Assembly: GCA_013152795.1 (NCBI GenBank)
Contig: JAADFS010000007.1
Location: 1-21,555 of the forward strand
DNA length: 21,555 nt
From: Deferribacteres bacterium
GTDB lineage: Bacteria; Nitrospirota; Thermodesulfovibrionia; UBA6902
Reading direction: 5' to 3'
Part shown: one piece after another, positions 1 to 7,578 of the stretch
How the letters are laid out: each line of letters starts with the position of its first letter
How positions within the stretch are numbered: the stretch's first letter is position 1
Notes under the pieces: model-generated
Databases searched by the model: none
What the model saw: only the letters and a program-made list of their open reading frames with translations
Told to the model about the DNA's origin: nothing
Translations under genes and position numbers: made by a program

Positions 1-53
1 TTTTTTTCTGTTTTAAATTTCCGGTGAATGTTATAAAATAAAGACCAGAGACA

Positions 54-416
54 ATGAAAAACGAAAAACTGATTCATGACTGGATGGTCTCTTATCTTAA
101 AGACAGGCTCTCAAGGGACTACGACGACATCAGGGCGAATCACGGTGAGGAAAAGAAAAACGATTTCAAGGGCTGTTATCCCGACCTGATTCTCGGCAGC
201 CACGGGATGGTGCTTGCAATCATGGAGGTCGAGACCGAGGGCAGCATTACGAGTGAAAAGGCCGGGGAGTGGAAAACACTTTCGGGTCTCGGCGCAAAAC
301 TCATCCTCATGGTTCCCCGGCAGTCAAAGGCAAAGGTGATAGACCTCCTGTGGAAGCAGGGCATTGCCGACAGGACTTCGGTCGGAAGTTACGACATAAA
401 CGTCAGCATGCCGTAA
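54..416 (+). CDS. Small protein of unknown function with a PD-(D/E)XK nuclease-like pattern
   Basis: This 120-residue protein is not a family I can name. It has no signal peptide or membrane segment. Residues 43-44 are Pro-Asp in CYPDLIL, followed after a short turn by a hydrophobic strand ending in MEVETEG (E58, E60). That spacing recalls the PD...(D/E)XK core of restriction-endonuclease-like folds, but the position usually held by Lys is Glu60, so catalysis is doubtful; Lys69 might substitute. An alternating hydrophobic strand (AKLILMVP, 81-88) and a helix follow, in line with a small alpha/beta fold. The ATG has only a weak purine-rich site upstream (AGAGACA), and TATAAA at 31-36 could be a -10 box. 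The gene converges on the phosphatase gene with 23 bp between stop codons and belongs to no visible operon. The reading frame is sound; the function is a guess from pattern. Confidence 0.7.
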   Translation: MKNEKLIHDWMVSYLKDRLSRDYDDIRANHGEEKKNDFKGCYPDLILGSHGMVLAIMEVETEGSITSEKAGEWKTLSGLGAKLILMVPRQSKAKVIDLLWKQGIADRTSVGSYDINVSMP

Positions 417-439
417 GTCCTCAGGCCGCCGGTATGTCC

Positions 440-1231
440 TCAGCCGCCCTTTAAAACACGGAGGGCCTTTCTGTGGATTTCCTCATTTGCAGAGGCAAGA
501 AGAGGTGTCGCCCTCTTTACACCGATCCTGACATCCTCTATCTCTTTCCCGCTTGTATCAGTGACAATCCCACCGGCTTCTTTTACCAGCAGGTATCCCG
601 CCGCAAAATCAAAGCTCCTTGACGGTGAGGGAATAACGAGTACAGTGACGGCGCCCTGTGACAGGAACGCCATATCAAGGGCAGTGGAGCCGAGGCAGCG
701 GGTTCTGTTGAACAGCGCAAGGAGCGGCATAATGGCCGGGATATCCAGGCGCGGGGTCTGTGTCTCATAGTTGATTACTTTAAACCCTGTATCCTGCTGG
801 GTCCTGACGGGTTCGCCGTTCAGAAAGGCTCCCTTGCCTTTAACCGCCCAGAATTCATCGCCGCTGACAAGGTTCAGCACATAGCCTGCGGAGACACGGC
901 CTATGCAGTCGCCGTCTATCAGCGCAATGGAGGTGGAGTACATCGTTATGCCGGTCATTGCATTCTTGCTGCCGTCAACAGGGTCGGTCAGGAGCCTCGG
1001 GCCTCCGCCGTTTATCTCCCTGACACCGCATTCCTCAGATACAATCGTAAGGGGAATATTGAGCCTCGCGGCTTCCTCAAGGACGATATCCTCAGCCATC
1101 CTGTCCACCGGGTGGGTGATATCACCCCCCGCGCCCCTGCCCCCTGATTTACCCCTGCGCAGTTCGTTCAGATGCAGGGGTATCTCCTTCTTCAGCCTTT
1201 TTCCGATCCTTATTATATCCTTGATATCCAT
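440..1231 (-). CDS. Inositol monophosphatase / FBPase-IV family phosphatase
   Basis: This is a 263-residue member of the lithium-sensitive, Mg-dependent sugar and inositol phosphatase superfamily. Metal-binding motifs are present in order: SEEC (65-68, Glu66/Glu67), DPVDGS (83-88) and FDFAAG (207-212, Asp208). The stretch after motif A (NAMTGITMYSTSIAL) resembles the NA-x-GIPFY signature of the archaeal/Thermotoga bifunctional IMPase/fructose-1,6-bisphosphatase branch more than SuhB itself, so either inositol-1-phosphate or fructose-1,6-bisphosphate could be the substrate. The enzyme should be cytoplasmic. It starts at an ATG with AGG nine bases upstream. It is the last minus-strand gene after aroA, separated by 166 bp that contain a repeat element, so co-transcription with the aromatic cluster is possible but not certain. 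The family assignment is firm; the substrate is not. Confidence 0.9.
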   Translation of the reverse strand: MDIKDIIRIGKRLKKEIPLHLNELRRGKSGGRGAGGDITHPVDRMAEDIVLEEAARLNIPLTIVSEECGVREINGGGPRLLTDPVDGSKNAMTGITMYSTSIALIDGDCIGRVSAGYVLNLVSGDEFWAVKGKGAFLNGEPVRTQQDTGFKVINYETQTPRLDIPAIMPLLALFNRTRCLGSTALDMAFLSQGAVTVLVIPSPSRSFDFAAGYLLVKEAGGIVTDTSGKEIEDVRIGVKRATPLLASANEEIHRKALRVLKGG

Positions 1232-1260
1232 ATCAATTGCCTACCGTATATTTAAAATAA

Positions 1261-1377
1261 CCCCTCACCCCCTCCCGAGTGGAGAGGGAACTTGTTTCTT
1301 TCTGCACTCAGAACTCAGAACTCAGAACTTTGAACTTTAAACCCGGAACTCTCCTGCCATTTATGCGACATTAAGGT
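1261..1377 (+). repeat. Intergenic repeat element, left-truncated copy (copy 1)
   Basis: This copy lies between the aroA stop and the phosphatase start and fills most of that gap. It begins with an imperfect C-rich/G-rich hairpin (CACCCCCTCCC ... GAGAGGGA). Next comes CTTGTTTCTTTCTGCACTCA, then a 7-bp array of GAACTCA and GAACTTT units (about 1309-1340). It ends with ACTCTCCTGCC and the terminal TTTATGCGACATTAAGG. The left terminus and left hairpin seen in the full copies at 4733 and 17696 are missing. The right terminus is 20 nt past the aroA stop. Confidence 0.8.
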
Positions 1378-1397
1378 GAACTTTATAATCCACGGGC

Positions 1398-2690
1398 TCA
1401 TGCAGGCAGGAGGCCCTGCAGTATTTCCATGAACCCGGGGAATGATGTATTTACACATTCCGTGTCCCTGACAGTGGTCTCATTATCCGCGGTGAGTCCT
1501 GCAATTATCATTGACATCGCGATCCTGTGGTCGCCGTAGCTTTCAATATCAGCGGAAACCAGATCCTCTCTTCCCTCGATAATGAGGCCGTCCTCAAGCT
1601 CTTCCACCGCCACGCCCATCTTCCTCAGTTCCGCGGCCATCGAGGCTATCCTGTCCGATTCCTTGACCCTCAGTTCCCGCGCACCTGTTATCACGGTCCT
1701 CCCCCGGGCCTTGGCCGCTGCAACGCACAGTACCGGGAATTCATCGATTGCCCTGACAACGAGGTCGCCGCCGATCTCAGCGCCCGAGAGCTCTGAATGT
1801 TTAACACGTATGTCCGCCACAGGCTCCCCCGAGACCTCTCTCTCATTTTCAAGCCTTATGTCAGCTCCCATCATTTTCAGAATATCTATTATTCCGGACC
1901 TTGTCGGATTTATCCCCGTGTTTTTCACCGTTATCTCCGAACCGGCAACAATGAGAGCCCCGACCATGAAGAAGGCCGCGGACGACAGGTCACCGGGGAC
2001 TGTCATATGCAGCGGCCTCAGGGCCGCCGGCCCCCTGACGCTCACCTCGTTGCCGCTTATCCGTATGTCGACCCCGCATGCACTGAGCATGCGTTCTGTG
2101 TGGTCCCTTGACTTTGCGGGCTCACTTACAGTGGTGACTCCGTCACAGAAGAGCCCGGCGAGCAGTACGGCTGATTTGACCTGTGCGCTTGCCACCGGTG
2201 AACGGTAGTGAATAGGCCTTAAACCGCCGCCCGTGATTTTCAAAGGGGGATAGCCGCCTTTTTCAGATGTTATACGCGCGCCCATCTCAGTCAGCGGAGT
2301 GATGATCCTCTGCATGGGCCTGCGGGTCAATGACGCATCGCCCGTAAGGGTGCTGGTAAAGGGCTGGGCCGCGAGCACCCCGCTTAAAAGCCTCATCGTG
2401 GTGCCTGAATTGCCGCAGTCTATGGCCCCGTCAGGCGCCTTGAGGCCCCACAGGCCCCTGCCCCCGATTATTATCTCACCTGCCTGCTCCCCTGTCTGAA
2501 TATCAATCCCCATGCGCCTGAAGGCATCAAGGGTCCTTAAGGGGTCTTCGGCCATGAGAAAATTATGAATGACGCTCCTGCCCCCCGCAAGGCATGAGAG
2601 TATAACGGCACGGTGTGAAATGGATTTATCCGGAGGCGCGTGCAGCTCTCCGCGGAGGGGGCCCTTATTTTTTATGCTAATCCTGTTCAA
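1398..2690 (-). CDS. aroA: 3-phosphoshikimate 1-carboxyvinyltransferase (EPSP synthase)
   Basis: The enzyme joins phosphoenolpyruvate to shikimate-3-phosphate to give EPSP, the sixth shikimate step, in the cytoplasm. Diagnostic motifs are PPDKSISHR near the N-terminus, DCGNSGTTMRLLSG, QVKSAVLLAGL, LRVKESDRI and a C-terminal DTECVNTSFPGF. The frame is open to a TTG at 2732 (444 aa), but I prefer the TTG at 2690. It gives 430 residues, the usual size, places the PEP-binding Lys at position 22 as in E. coli AroA, has AAGAGG upstream, and overlaps the tyrA stop by 14 nt, indicating translational coupling. Gly-x-Ala contexts near the PEP site were not analysed for class I versus class II glyphosate sensitivity. 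The function is certain; the start is likely. Confidence 0.96.
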   Translation of the reverse strand: MNRISIKNKGPLRGELHAPPDKSISHRAVILSCLAGGRSVIHNFLMAEDPLRTLDAFRRMGIDIQTGEQAGEIIIGGRGLWGLKAPDGAIDCGNSGTTMRLLSGVLAAQPFTSTLTGDASLTRRPMQRIITPLTEMGARITSEKGGYPPLKITGGGLRPIHYRSPVASAQVKSAVLLAGLFCDGVTTVSEPAKSRDHTERMLSACGVDIRISGNEVSVRGPAALRPLHMTVPGDLSSAAFFMVGALIVAGSEITVKNTGINPTRSGIIDILKMMGADIRLENEREVSGEPVADIRVKHSELSGAEIGGDLVVRAIDEFPVLCVAAAKARGRTVITGARELRVKESDRIASMAAELRKMGVAVEELEDGLIIEGREDLVSADIESYGDHRIAMSMIIAGLTADNETTVRDTECVNTSFPGFMEILQGLLPA

Positions 2691-3531
2691 TGCGCTGCCT
2701 TGCCTCTTTTGCCCTGGCGAATTCTTTTTCAAGACCTGTCCAGTCCGATTCTTCCATGAGTTTTATTACCCGTGATATGGAGGATGAAAACTTCCTCAGT
2801 GTGCCGAGTATCTCTTCTCTGTTATAAATGCATATATCCCGCCACAGCTCTGTGGGACTCAGCGCAATCCTTGTCATGTCCCTGAGCCCTTTGCCGCCGT
2901 GATGGAGGATGTCCTCATCCACATCGAGGATGGTATTGACCAGCGCATAGGCAACCACGTGCGGCAGGTGGCTTACTGCCGCAAATATGAGATCGTGTTC
3001 CTCGGGCTTCATGAGCAGGGTCCTGCTTCCTATCTCCTCCCACATGCTGACCACGGTATTCAGCGCTTCCCTGTCTGTATGCGGGCTCGGTGTAATAATG
3101 CATCTGGCATTGGTAAAAAGATCAGCGGTGGCGGCGTCTATGCCGGAGCACTCCTTGCCTGCAATGGGATGGCCGCCCACAAAGTTCACGCCCGGGGGCA
3201 TGAGGGGTTCGAGCCTCCTTATGACCCCTGCCTTTACACTGCCTACATCCGTCACTATCGCGCCGGGCTTCAGCTCATGCCTGACATCATTGATGATCTG
3301 CTCAAACCGGCCTACAGGGGAGGCCAGCAGTACGATGTCTGCGTTCCTGACCCCTTCGGCATGAACCGTGGTATGCGCATCTATTATCCCCATCTCCTTT
3401 GCCCTGAGGAGGTTGTCTTCATTTCTCCCTATGCCTGTAATCCTGCCGGTAAACCCGTGCGCTTTCAGAGACAGCGCAAAAGAACTCCCGATAAGTCCGA
3501 CACCGATAATTGCGATATTTTTAAAGTTCAT
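2677..3531 (-). CDS. tyrA: Prephenate dehydrogenase
   Basis: This enzyme oxidatively decarboxylates prephenate to 4-hydroxyphenylpyruvate with NAD(P)+, the committed step to tyrosine. From the chosen ATG it has 284 residues: a Rossmann domain beginning at residue 1 with IIGVGLIGSS (GxGxxG, 10-15), HPIAG at 121-125, and the all-helical dimerisation/catalytic domain with SHLPH at 187-191. It is monofunctional; no chorismate mutase domain and no ACT domain are attached, so feedback control by tyrosine is not evident. The frame extends to a TTG at 3555, but the ATG at 3531 is preceded by AAGGAT at ten bases and begins exactly at the Rossmann strand. It overlaps aroA downstream and follows aroF across a repeat copy of about 90 bp. 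Confidence 0.95.
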   Translation of the reverse strand: MNFKNIAIIGVGLIGSSFALSLKAHGFTGRITGIGRNEDNLLRAKEMGIIDAHTTVHAEGVRNADIVLLASPVGRFEQIINDVRHELKPGAIVTDVGSVKAGVIRRLEPLMPPGVNFVGGHPIAGKECSGIDAATADLFTNARCIITPSPHTDREALNTVVSMWEEIGSRTLLMKPEEHDLIFAAVSHLPHVVAYALVNTILDVDEDILHHGGKGLRDMTRIALSPTELWRDICIYNREEILGTLRKFSSSISRVIKLMEESDWTGLEKEFARAKEARQRIEQD

Positions 3532-3559
3532 AATATTGTTATCCTTAACATGCAAATAG

Positions 3560-3646
3560 CTTCAGTTGTACCGCGTCACCCCCTCCCGATAAGGGAGGGG
3601 AACAGGATTTCTTTCTGCACCCTGACAACTGCACCCTGCACCCTGC
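3560..3646 (+). repeat. Intergenic repeat element, core-only copy (copy 2)
   Basis: This copy occupies nearly all of the space between the aroF stop and the tyrA start. It retains CTTCAGTTGTA, the perfect hairpin CCCCTCCC-GATAA-GGGAGGGG (3580-3600) and the array of GCACCCT heptads (3617-3646). Both terminal inverted repeats and both GGCAGG hairpins are missing. The heptads stop about four bases before the aroF TAA. No uridine tract follows the hairpin on either strand, so it is not a classic intrinsic terminator. Confidence 0.8.
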
Positions 3647-3650
3647 ATTT

Positions 3651-4676
3651 TTACAACGTCCTTCCCACGGCCCTTGCAACGGCCTTCAGTTCCTTCATCA
3701 GGGTTTTGAACTTCTCGGGTTTCAGCGACTGCTCGCCGTCCGACAACGCCTCTTCAGGTTTTGAATGCACCTCGATAATCAGGCCGTCCGCTCCCGCTGC
3801 AACAGCGGCCTTTGCCATGGGGGCCACGAGATTCCACTGGCCCGCGCCGTGACTGGGGTCGACGATGACCGGAAGATGCGAGAGCTTTTTCAGCACAGGC
3901 ACCGCGTTCAGATCAAGGGTGTTTCGCGTGGCGGTCTCGAATGTGCGTATGCCTCTTTCGCACAGCATGATCCTGTTATTGCCCTGCGCCATGATATACT
4001 CGGCGGCCATGAGGAGATCCTTTATGGTTGCGGAGAGTCCCCTCTTCAGGACAATGGGCTTGTCATGGGCGCCGATGGCCTGAAGGAGCCTGAAATTCTG
4101 CATGTTTCTCGCCCCGACCTGAATCACATCAGCGTATTTCAGGACAACGTCGATATCCCGCGGGTCCATGACCTCGGTGACAACGGGCAGGCCTGTCTCC
4201 TTGCGCGCCTCTGCAAGATATTTCAGGCCTTCCTCACCCAGCCCCTGAAAGCTGTACGGAGATGTCCTCGGCTTGAACGCCCCTCCCCTTATAAACGATG
4301 CCCCCGCCTTCTTGACCTCACGTGCTATTGTCAGGAGTGTGGGCAGGTTCTCAACAGCGCAGGGGCCTGCTATCACCTGGATTTTCTTGCCTCCTATCGT
4401 GTGCCGGCCCACCCTGAAAACGGTGTCACCGGATTTGAAGTCCCTGCTTGCAAGCTTGAACGGCTGGATGATCCTGTGTATTGTCTCCACACCAGCCATT
4501 GAGGCAAAGGCGTTGCTCTCATCCTCGGTGATCTTTGATGTATCGCCGATAACACCGATGACCGTTCTCTCGGTGCCCTTGGAGATATTGGCCTTAAAAC
4601 CCATGCTCTCGAGTTTTTTGACAATATGGCGAAGTTCCTTTGCCGTGACTTTCGGTTTCAGTACAATAATATCCAT
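3651..4676 (-). CDS. aroF: 3-deoxy-7-phosphoheptulonate (DAHP) synthase, type I-beta
   Basis: The enzyme condenses PEP with erythrose-4-phosphate, the entry step of the shikimate pathway. The 341 residues comprise an N-terminal ferredoxin-like regulatory domain (about 1-72, beginning MDIIVLKPKVTAKEL) followed by the KDO8P/DAHP synthase barrel. Barrel motifs are AGPCAVEN (103-110), RGGAFKPRTSPYSFQGL (130-146), KRGLSATIKD (211-220) and DPSHGAG (273-279). The extra N-terminal domain is the arrangement of Thermotoga TM0343, where it confers tyrosine feedback inhibition; that control is inferred here from homology. A strong GAGGGGG ribosome site lies just before the ATG. It is flanked by repeat copies on both sides, with hisC upstream and tyrA downstream. 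Confidence 0.96.
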   Translation of the reverse strand: MDIIVLKPKVTAKELRHIVKKLESMGFKANISKGTERTVIGVIGDTSKITEDESNAFASMAGVETIHRIIQPFKLASRDFKSGDTVFRVGRHTIGGKKIQVIAGPCAVENLPTLLTIAREVKKAGASFIRGGAFKPRTSPYSFQGLGEEGLKYLAEARKETGLPVVTEVMDPRDIDVVLKYADVIQVGARNMQNFRLLQAIGAHDKPIVLKRGLSATIKDLLMAAEYIMAQGNNRIMLCERGIRTFETATRNTLDLNAVPVLKKLSHLPVIVDPSHGAGQWNLVAPMAKAAVAAGADGLIIEVHSKPEEALSDGEQSLKPEKFKTLMKELKAVARAVGRTL

Positions 4677-4732
4677 GACAACCCCCTCTGATATATTTTA
4701 TTCCGGTAATTGTAATCCAACATTGTTATGAA

Positions 4733-4978
4733 CCTTACTATGGCATAAAAATACCGCCTGCGGGCGGGAGAGCCTGCAGGAAAAGCTTTATCTGCGATTC
4801 CTTCAGTGGTAACAGATTCACCCCCTCCCTTCCCCTCCCCCGTCAAGGGGGAGGGGAAGCAGGACTTCTTTCTGCACCCTGACAACTGCACCCTGTACCC
4901 TTAACTTTTTGAACTCCGAACTTTAAACTCTGAACAGGGTTCCCCCGCAGGTCCACCTGCCCGGTTTGCACAACCCCG
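4733..4978 (+). repeat. Intergenic repeat element, near-complete copy with C-rich core (copy 3)
   Basis: This accounts for most of the 376-bp gap between the hisC stop and aroF start. In order it holds the left terminus CCTTACTATGGCATAAAAA (4733), the hairpin GGCGGGAGAGCCTGCAGG, and AAAAGCTTTATCTGCGATT. Next are the perfect stem CCCCTCCCCC-GTCAA-GGGGGAGGGG (4832-4856) and CTTCTTTCTGCACCCTGACA with GCACCCT and GAACTYY heptads. It closes with a degenerate right hairpin (CCGCAGGTCCACCTGCCCGG) and terminus (GTTTGCACAACCCCG). The right half is more decayed than in other copies. In the remaining flanks I see only a possible AT-rich promoter region just upstream of aroF (4684-4720) and nothing recognisable at 4979-5052. 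Confidence 0.85.
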
Positions 4979-5052
4979 TAAATGTAAAGATTTAAATCCA
5001 GGATACCGGCAGATACTGATTATAAATCAAACAGCAGGAAATTTCCCGGTTT

Positions 5053-6132
5053 TCAGGCCGGTATAACTTTTCTTAATGCCTCTATGAATTTTTTATTTTC
5101 CCCCGGAAGCCCTATGGTCACGCGTATCTCAGACGGTCCGACCGGCCTTACAATCACGCCTTCCTTCAAGAGGGCATTGTACAACCGGCCAGCCGTGTTT
5201 TTTCTGAAAATCATATAGATAAAATTAGCCTCTGTGGGCACATAATCTATCTTTAATTTTGACAGCTCTTTATAGAGGTATTTCTTTCCTCTCTCGTTTA
5301 TCCTTTTAGTTTTCTCTATGTGCCCGGTATCGGCCAGGGCTGCGGCTGCGGCCTTCTGCGCCGGTGAATTCACATTAAAGGGCTGGCGGACCTTGTTCAT
5401 CTCCGCGGTTATTTCAGCCCTTGAGATGCCATAGCCTATCCTGAGCCCTGCCAGGCCGTATATCTTGGAGAATGTCCTAAGGACAAGCAACGCCCTGCCC
5501 TGCCTGAGGTATTTCATGCTGTCGGCGTAATCCGCTGCGGTAACATATTCATAATAGGCCTCGTCAATGACCACGAGGACATTGCGGGGAACCTTTTTCA
5601 TGAATGAATCCATTTCAGCCTGTGTATTGATCGTGCCGGTGGGGTTGTTGGGATTCGCGATGAAAATGATCTTCGTCCTGTCCGTTATCGCCGAGGCCAT
5701 TGCCTCAAGGTCGTGCCGCATGTCTCTAAGCGGAATGATTATGTTTCCGCCTCCTGCAGCCTGTACGATTGTCGAATACACGACAAAGGACGGATGCGCT
5801 GAGATCACCTCGTCGCCCGGGTTCAGAAACGTCCTGACCGCCAGTTCGATAATCTCGTTGGAGCCGTTGCCGAAAATCAACTCCCCCGGTCTTACGCGCA
5901 GTTTTGCGGACAATGCCTCCCTGAGATAATAACAACCGCCGTCAGGATACCTGTTCAGCGACCCGGCGCTTTCACGCATGGCCTTAACGGCACGCGGCGA
6001 AGGGCCGACGGGATTTTCATTGGAGGCAAGCTTGACGGAGCCGGTGATCCCGAGCTCCCGCTCCAGTTCCTCCACCGGCTTGCCCGGTGAATAGGGTTTT
6101 ATGCTTCTTATATGTTCCGGAGCTTTTATCAT
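5053..6132 (-). CDS. hisC: Histidinol-phosphate / aromatic aminotransferase
   Basis: This is a PLP-dependent fold-type I aminotransferase of 359 residues, the usual HisC length. Motifs are KLASNENPVGPSP (34-46), GNGSNE (88-93), ANPNNPTGT (159-167), DEAYYEY (190-196) and the Schiff-base lysine in RTFSKIYGLAGLRIGYG (Lys223). HisC converts imidazole-acetol phosphate to histidinol phosphate, but members of this family also transaminate phenylpyruvate and hydroxyphenylpyruvate. Its position between pheA and aroF, with no other his gene in view, makes an aromatic aminotransferase role likely here. The ATG immediately follows an inverted repeat and has only a poor ribosome site (GGATC three bases before it), so the spacer may affect its expression. 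The family is certain; the physiological substrate is inferred. Confidence 0.92.
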   Translation of the reverse strand: MIKAPEHIRSIKPYSPGKPVEELERELGITGSVKLASNENPVGPSPRAVKAMRESAGSLNRYPDGGCYYLREALSAKLRVRPGELIFGNGSNEIIELAVRTFLNPGDEVISAHPSFVVYSTIVQAAGGGNIIIPLRDMRHDLEAMASAITDRTKIIFIANPNNPTGTINTQAEMDSFMKKVPRNVLVVIDEAYYEYVTAADYADSMKYLRQGRALLVLRTFSKIYGLAGLRIGYGISRAEITAEMNKVRQPFNVNSPAQKAAAAALADTGHIEKTKRINERGKKYLYKELSKLKIDYVPTEANFIYMIFRKNTAGRLYNALLKEGVIVRPVGPSEIRVTIGLPGENKKFIEALRKVIPA

Positions 6133-6198
6133 GATCCGTAGTCCGTATCCGCGGTCCGCTGCCTGATATGTTATCAGCTTATTACGGATAACGGATCA
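6132..6198. repeat. Inverted repeat with 7-bp periodicity abutting the hisC start codon
   Basis: The arms TGATCCGTAGTCCGTA (6132-6147) and TACGGATAACGGATCA (6183-6198) pair at 14 of 16 positions. Between them lies a perfect hairpin, CTGATA-TGT-TATCAG (6163-6177). The left arm includes the first base of the hisC initiation codon on the minus strand. The arms are built of 7-bp units such as GATCCGT and AGTCCGT, unrelated in sequence to but of the same period as the units in the other intergenic repeats. In the transcript the fold would lie directly before the hisC AUG and could hide the ribosome site; that role is inference. Confidence 0.65.
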
Positions 6199-6219
6199 CG
6201 GTCACGAACCACGGTCTTT

Positions 6220-7287
6220 TTATTCTGCCGCAGGGTAGGAGCCCAGCACTTTAAAGTACAGACATTCCTTCTTCACGTCTTTTATGGCCTTTCTGACGGC
6301 CTTGTCCTCCACATGCCCTTCCATGTCCACAAAGAAGATGTATTCCCACGCCTTTCTCTTTGACGGCCTTGATTCGATCTTTGTCAGGTTTATCTTGTGC
6401 CTGGCAAACGGCCTCAGTATCAGGTAGAGGGCGCCGGGCTTGTCCTTTACTGAAAACATGATCGATGTCCTGTCCCTGCCCGTCCTCTTCGGCGATTCCT
6501 TTGCAATCACGAGAAACCTGGTGTAGTTTGTCTTGTAATCTTCAATGCCCTTTTCAACAAACTTCAGATTGTAGACAGAGGCGGCCAGCTCGCTTGCAAC
6601 AGCAGCCGCGGAGCTGTCCTTTGCCGCGCGGCGGGCCGCTGCCGCAGTGCTCATCTCCTCGATAATCGGGATGCCCGGACAGTTCTTTTCAAGCCATTCC
6701 CTGCACTGGGCCCTCGGCTGTGGATGGGAATAGATTTTCTTGATGTCTTCCTTTTTCCCGGTCTTCGACAGGAGATTGTGAGATATCTCCAGCATTATCT
6801 CATCTGCGATCTGCAGGTCCGAATCTATAAACATGTCAAGCGTGTAATTGACCACCCCTTCGGTGGAATTTTCAACAGGAACCACGCCGTACTGGGCCTT
6901 GCCCCTGTAGACGGCATCGAATACCGCCTTTATCGTGCTCTCGGGCAGGTATTCGGTGGAAGAGCCGAACCGCCTGCACGCCGCCAGATGGGTGAACGTT
7001 GCAGAAGGCCCGAGGTAAGCCACCTTCAGTTTCTGCTGCAGAGAGAGAGAGGCGGACAGTATCTCCTCGTAAATCAGTTTGAGGGCGTTGTTCGGAAACG
7101 GGCCGGGATTCGCCTCCCTGAGCCTGTTGAGAATCTCCCGCTCCCGTTCCGGAGAATGAATATTCAGGTTGTTGCTCTTCTTCGCCTTGCCGACATCAAG
7201 GACGATCTCGGCCCTCTTGTTTAACAGTTCCAGTATCTTGAGGTCGATCTCGTCGATCTTTTCTCTTAATTTTTTAAGTTCGCTCAT
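6220..7287 (-). CDS. pheA: Bifunctional chorismate mutase / prephenate dehydratase (P-protein)
   Basis: The protein turns chorismate into prephenate and then phenylpyruvate. Three domains are visible in 355 residues. An AroQ-type helical chorismate mutase spans 1-85, with the typical opening LREKIDEIDLKILELLNKRAE and an ERE segment at 48-51. A prephenate dehydratase spans 88-262 (GPSATFTH 93-100, PVENSTEG 137-144, NYTRFLVI 254-261, Thr-Arg-Phe catalytic motif 256-258). A C-terminal ACT domain spans 274-352 with GALY (285-288) and ESRP (305-308), the phenylalanine-binding signatures, so allosteric inhibition by Phe is expected. The ATG has GGCAGG eight bases upstream. It is the first gene of the aromatic run; the 144 bp before it that are not repeat (7288-7431) may hold its promoter. 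Confidence 0.96.
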   Translation of the reverse strand: MSELKKLREKIDEIDLKILELLNKRAEIVLDVGKAKKSNNLNIHSPEREREILNRLREANPGPFPNNALKLIYEEILSASLSLQQKLKVAYLGPSATFTHLAACRRFGSSTEYLPESTIKAVFDAVYRGKAQYGVVPVENSTEGVVNYTLDMFIDSDLQIADEIMLEISHNLLSKTGKKEDIKKIYSHPQPRAQCREWLEKNCPGIPIIEEMSTAAAARRAAKDSSAAAVASELAASVYNLKFVEKGIEDYKTNYTRFLVIAKESPKRTGRDRTSIMFSVKDKPGALYLILRPFARHKINLTKIESRPSKRKAWEYIFFVDMEGHVEDKAVRKAIKDVKKECLYFKVLGSYPAAE

Positions 7288-7431
7288 AATCTATTGCCTG
7301 CCGCAGGATCAGCGGCATGAACATATTGTTGAAGCTTAATTTATCAATAACGCTGAGTTTTTTCAAGGGCTGGCGCAGATTCAGGCAAAAACACCCGGAA
7401 CTGCATTAAATCAAACCCGCTGCTTTTATAA

Positions 7432-7577
7432 CCTTACAGCTTCAGTAGTAACAGCCCCGCCCCCTCCCCCTATCCCCCTCCCGCCAGGGGAGGGGGGACT
7501 TAATTTATTCTGCACCCTGCACCCTTAACTCAGAACTTTGAACTTTGAACCCTCCTGCCGGTTGATGCAACATTAAT
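7432..7577 (+). repeat. Intergenic repeat element, internally deleted copy with C-rich core (copy 4)
   Basis: Located between the fusion-gene stop and pheA. The left terminus CCTTACAG joins directly to CTTCAGTAGTAACAG, so the left hairpin segment is deleted. A long C-run tract (CCCC, CCCCC, CCCCC, CCCCC, CCC between 7455 and 7482) is followed by the stem CCCCCTCCC-GCCA-GGGGAGGGGGG (7474-7497). GCACCCT and GAACTTT heptads (7512-7550), a half hairpin (CTCCTGCCGG) and the right terminus GTTGATGCAACATTAATG follow. The end of the terminus is one base from the TAG of the fusion gene. The neighbouring 7288-7431 has no gene; an AT-rich stretch near 7320-7350 could be a promoter for pheA. Confidence 0.85.
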
Positions 7578-7578
7578 G

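Noticed and set aside
1309..1340. Tandem GAACTCA/GAACTTT units considered as a CRISPR array
   Set aside because: Units are 7 bp with no spacers, and no cas gene is in the window.
1582..2208. Long plus-strand open frame antisense to aroA
   Set aside because: It is a shadow of aroA on the opposite strand; the protein has low-complexity Ser/Pro/Thr composition and no recognisable domain.
2691..2732. Upstream TTG start of aroA giving 444 residues
   Set aside because: It would add 14 residues unlike the family and overlap tyrA by 56 nt; the TTG at 2690 gives Lys22 numbering and a ribosome site.
3532..3555. Upstream TTG start of tyrA
   Set aside because: The ATG at 3531 has AAGGAT at the right distance, and that AAGGAT would lie inside the coding region if the TTG were used.
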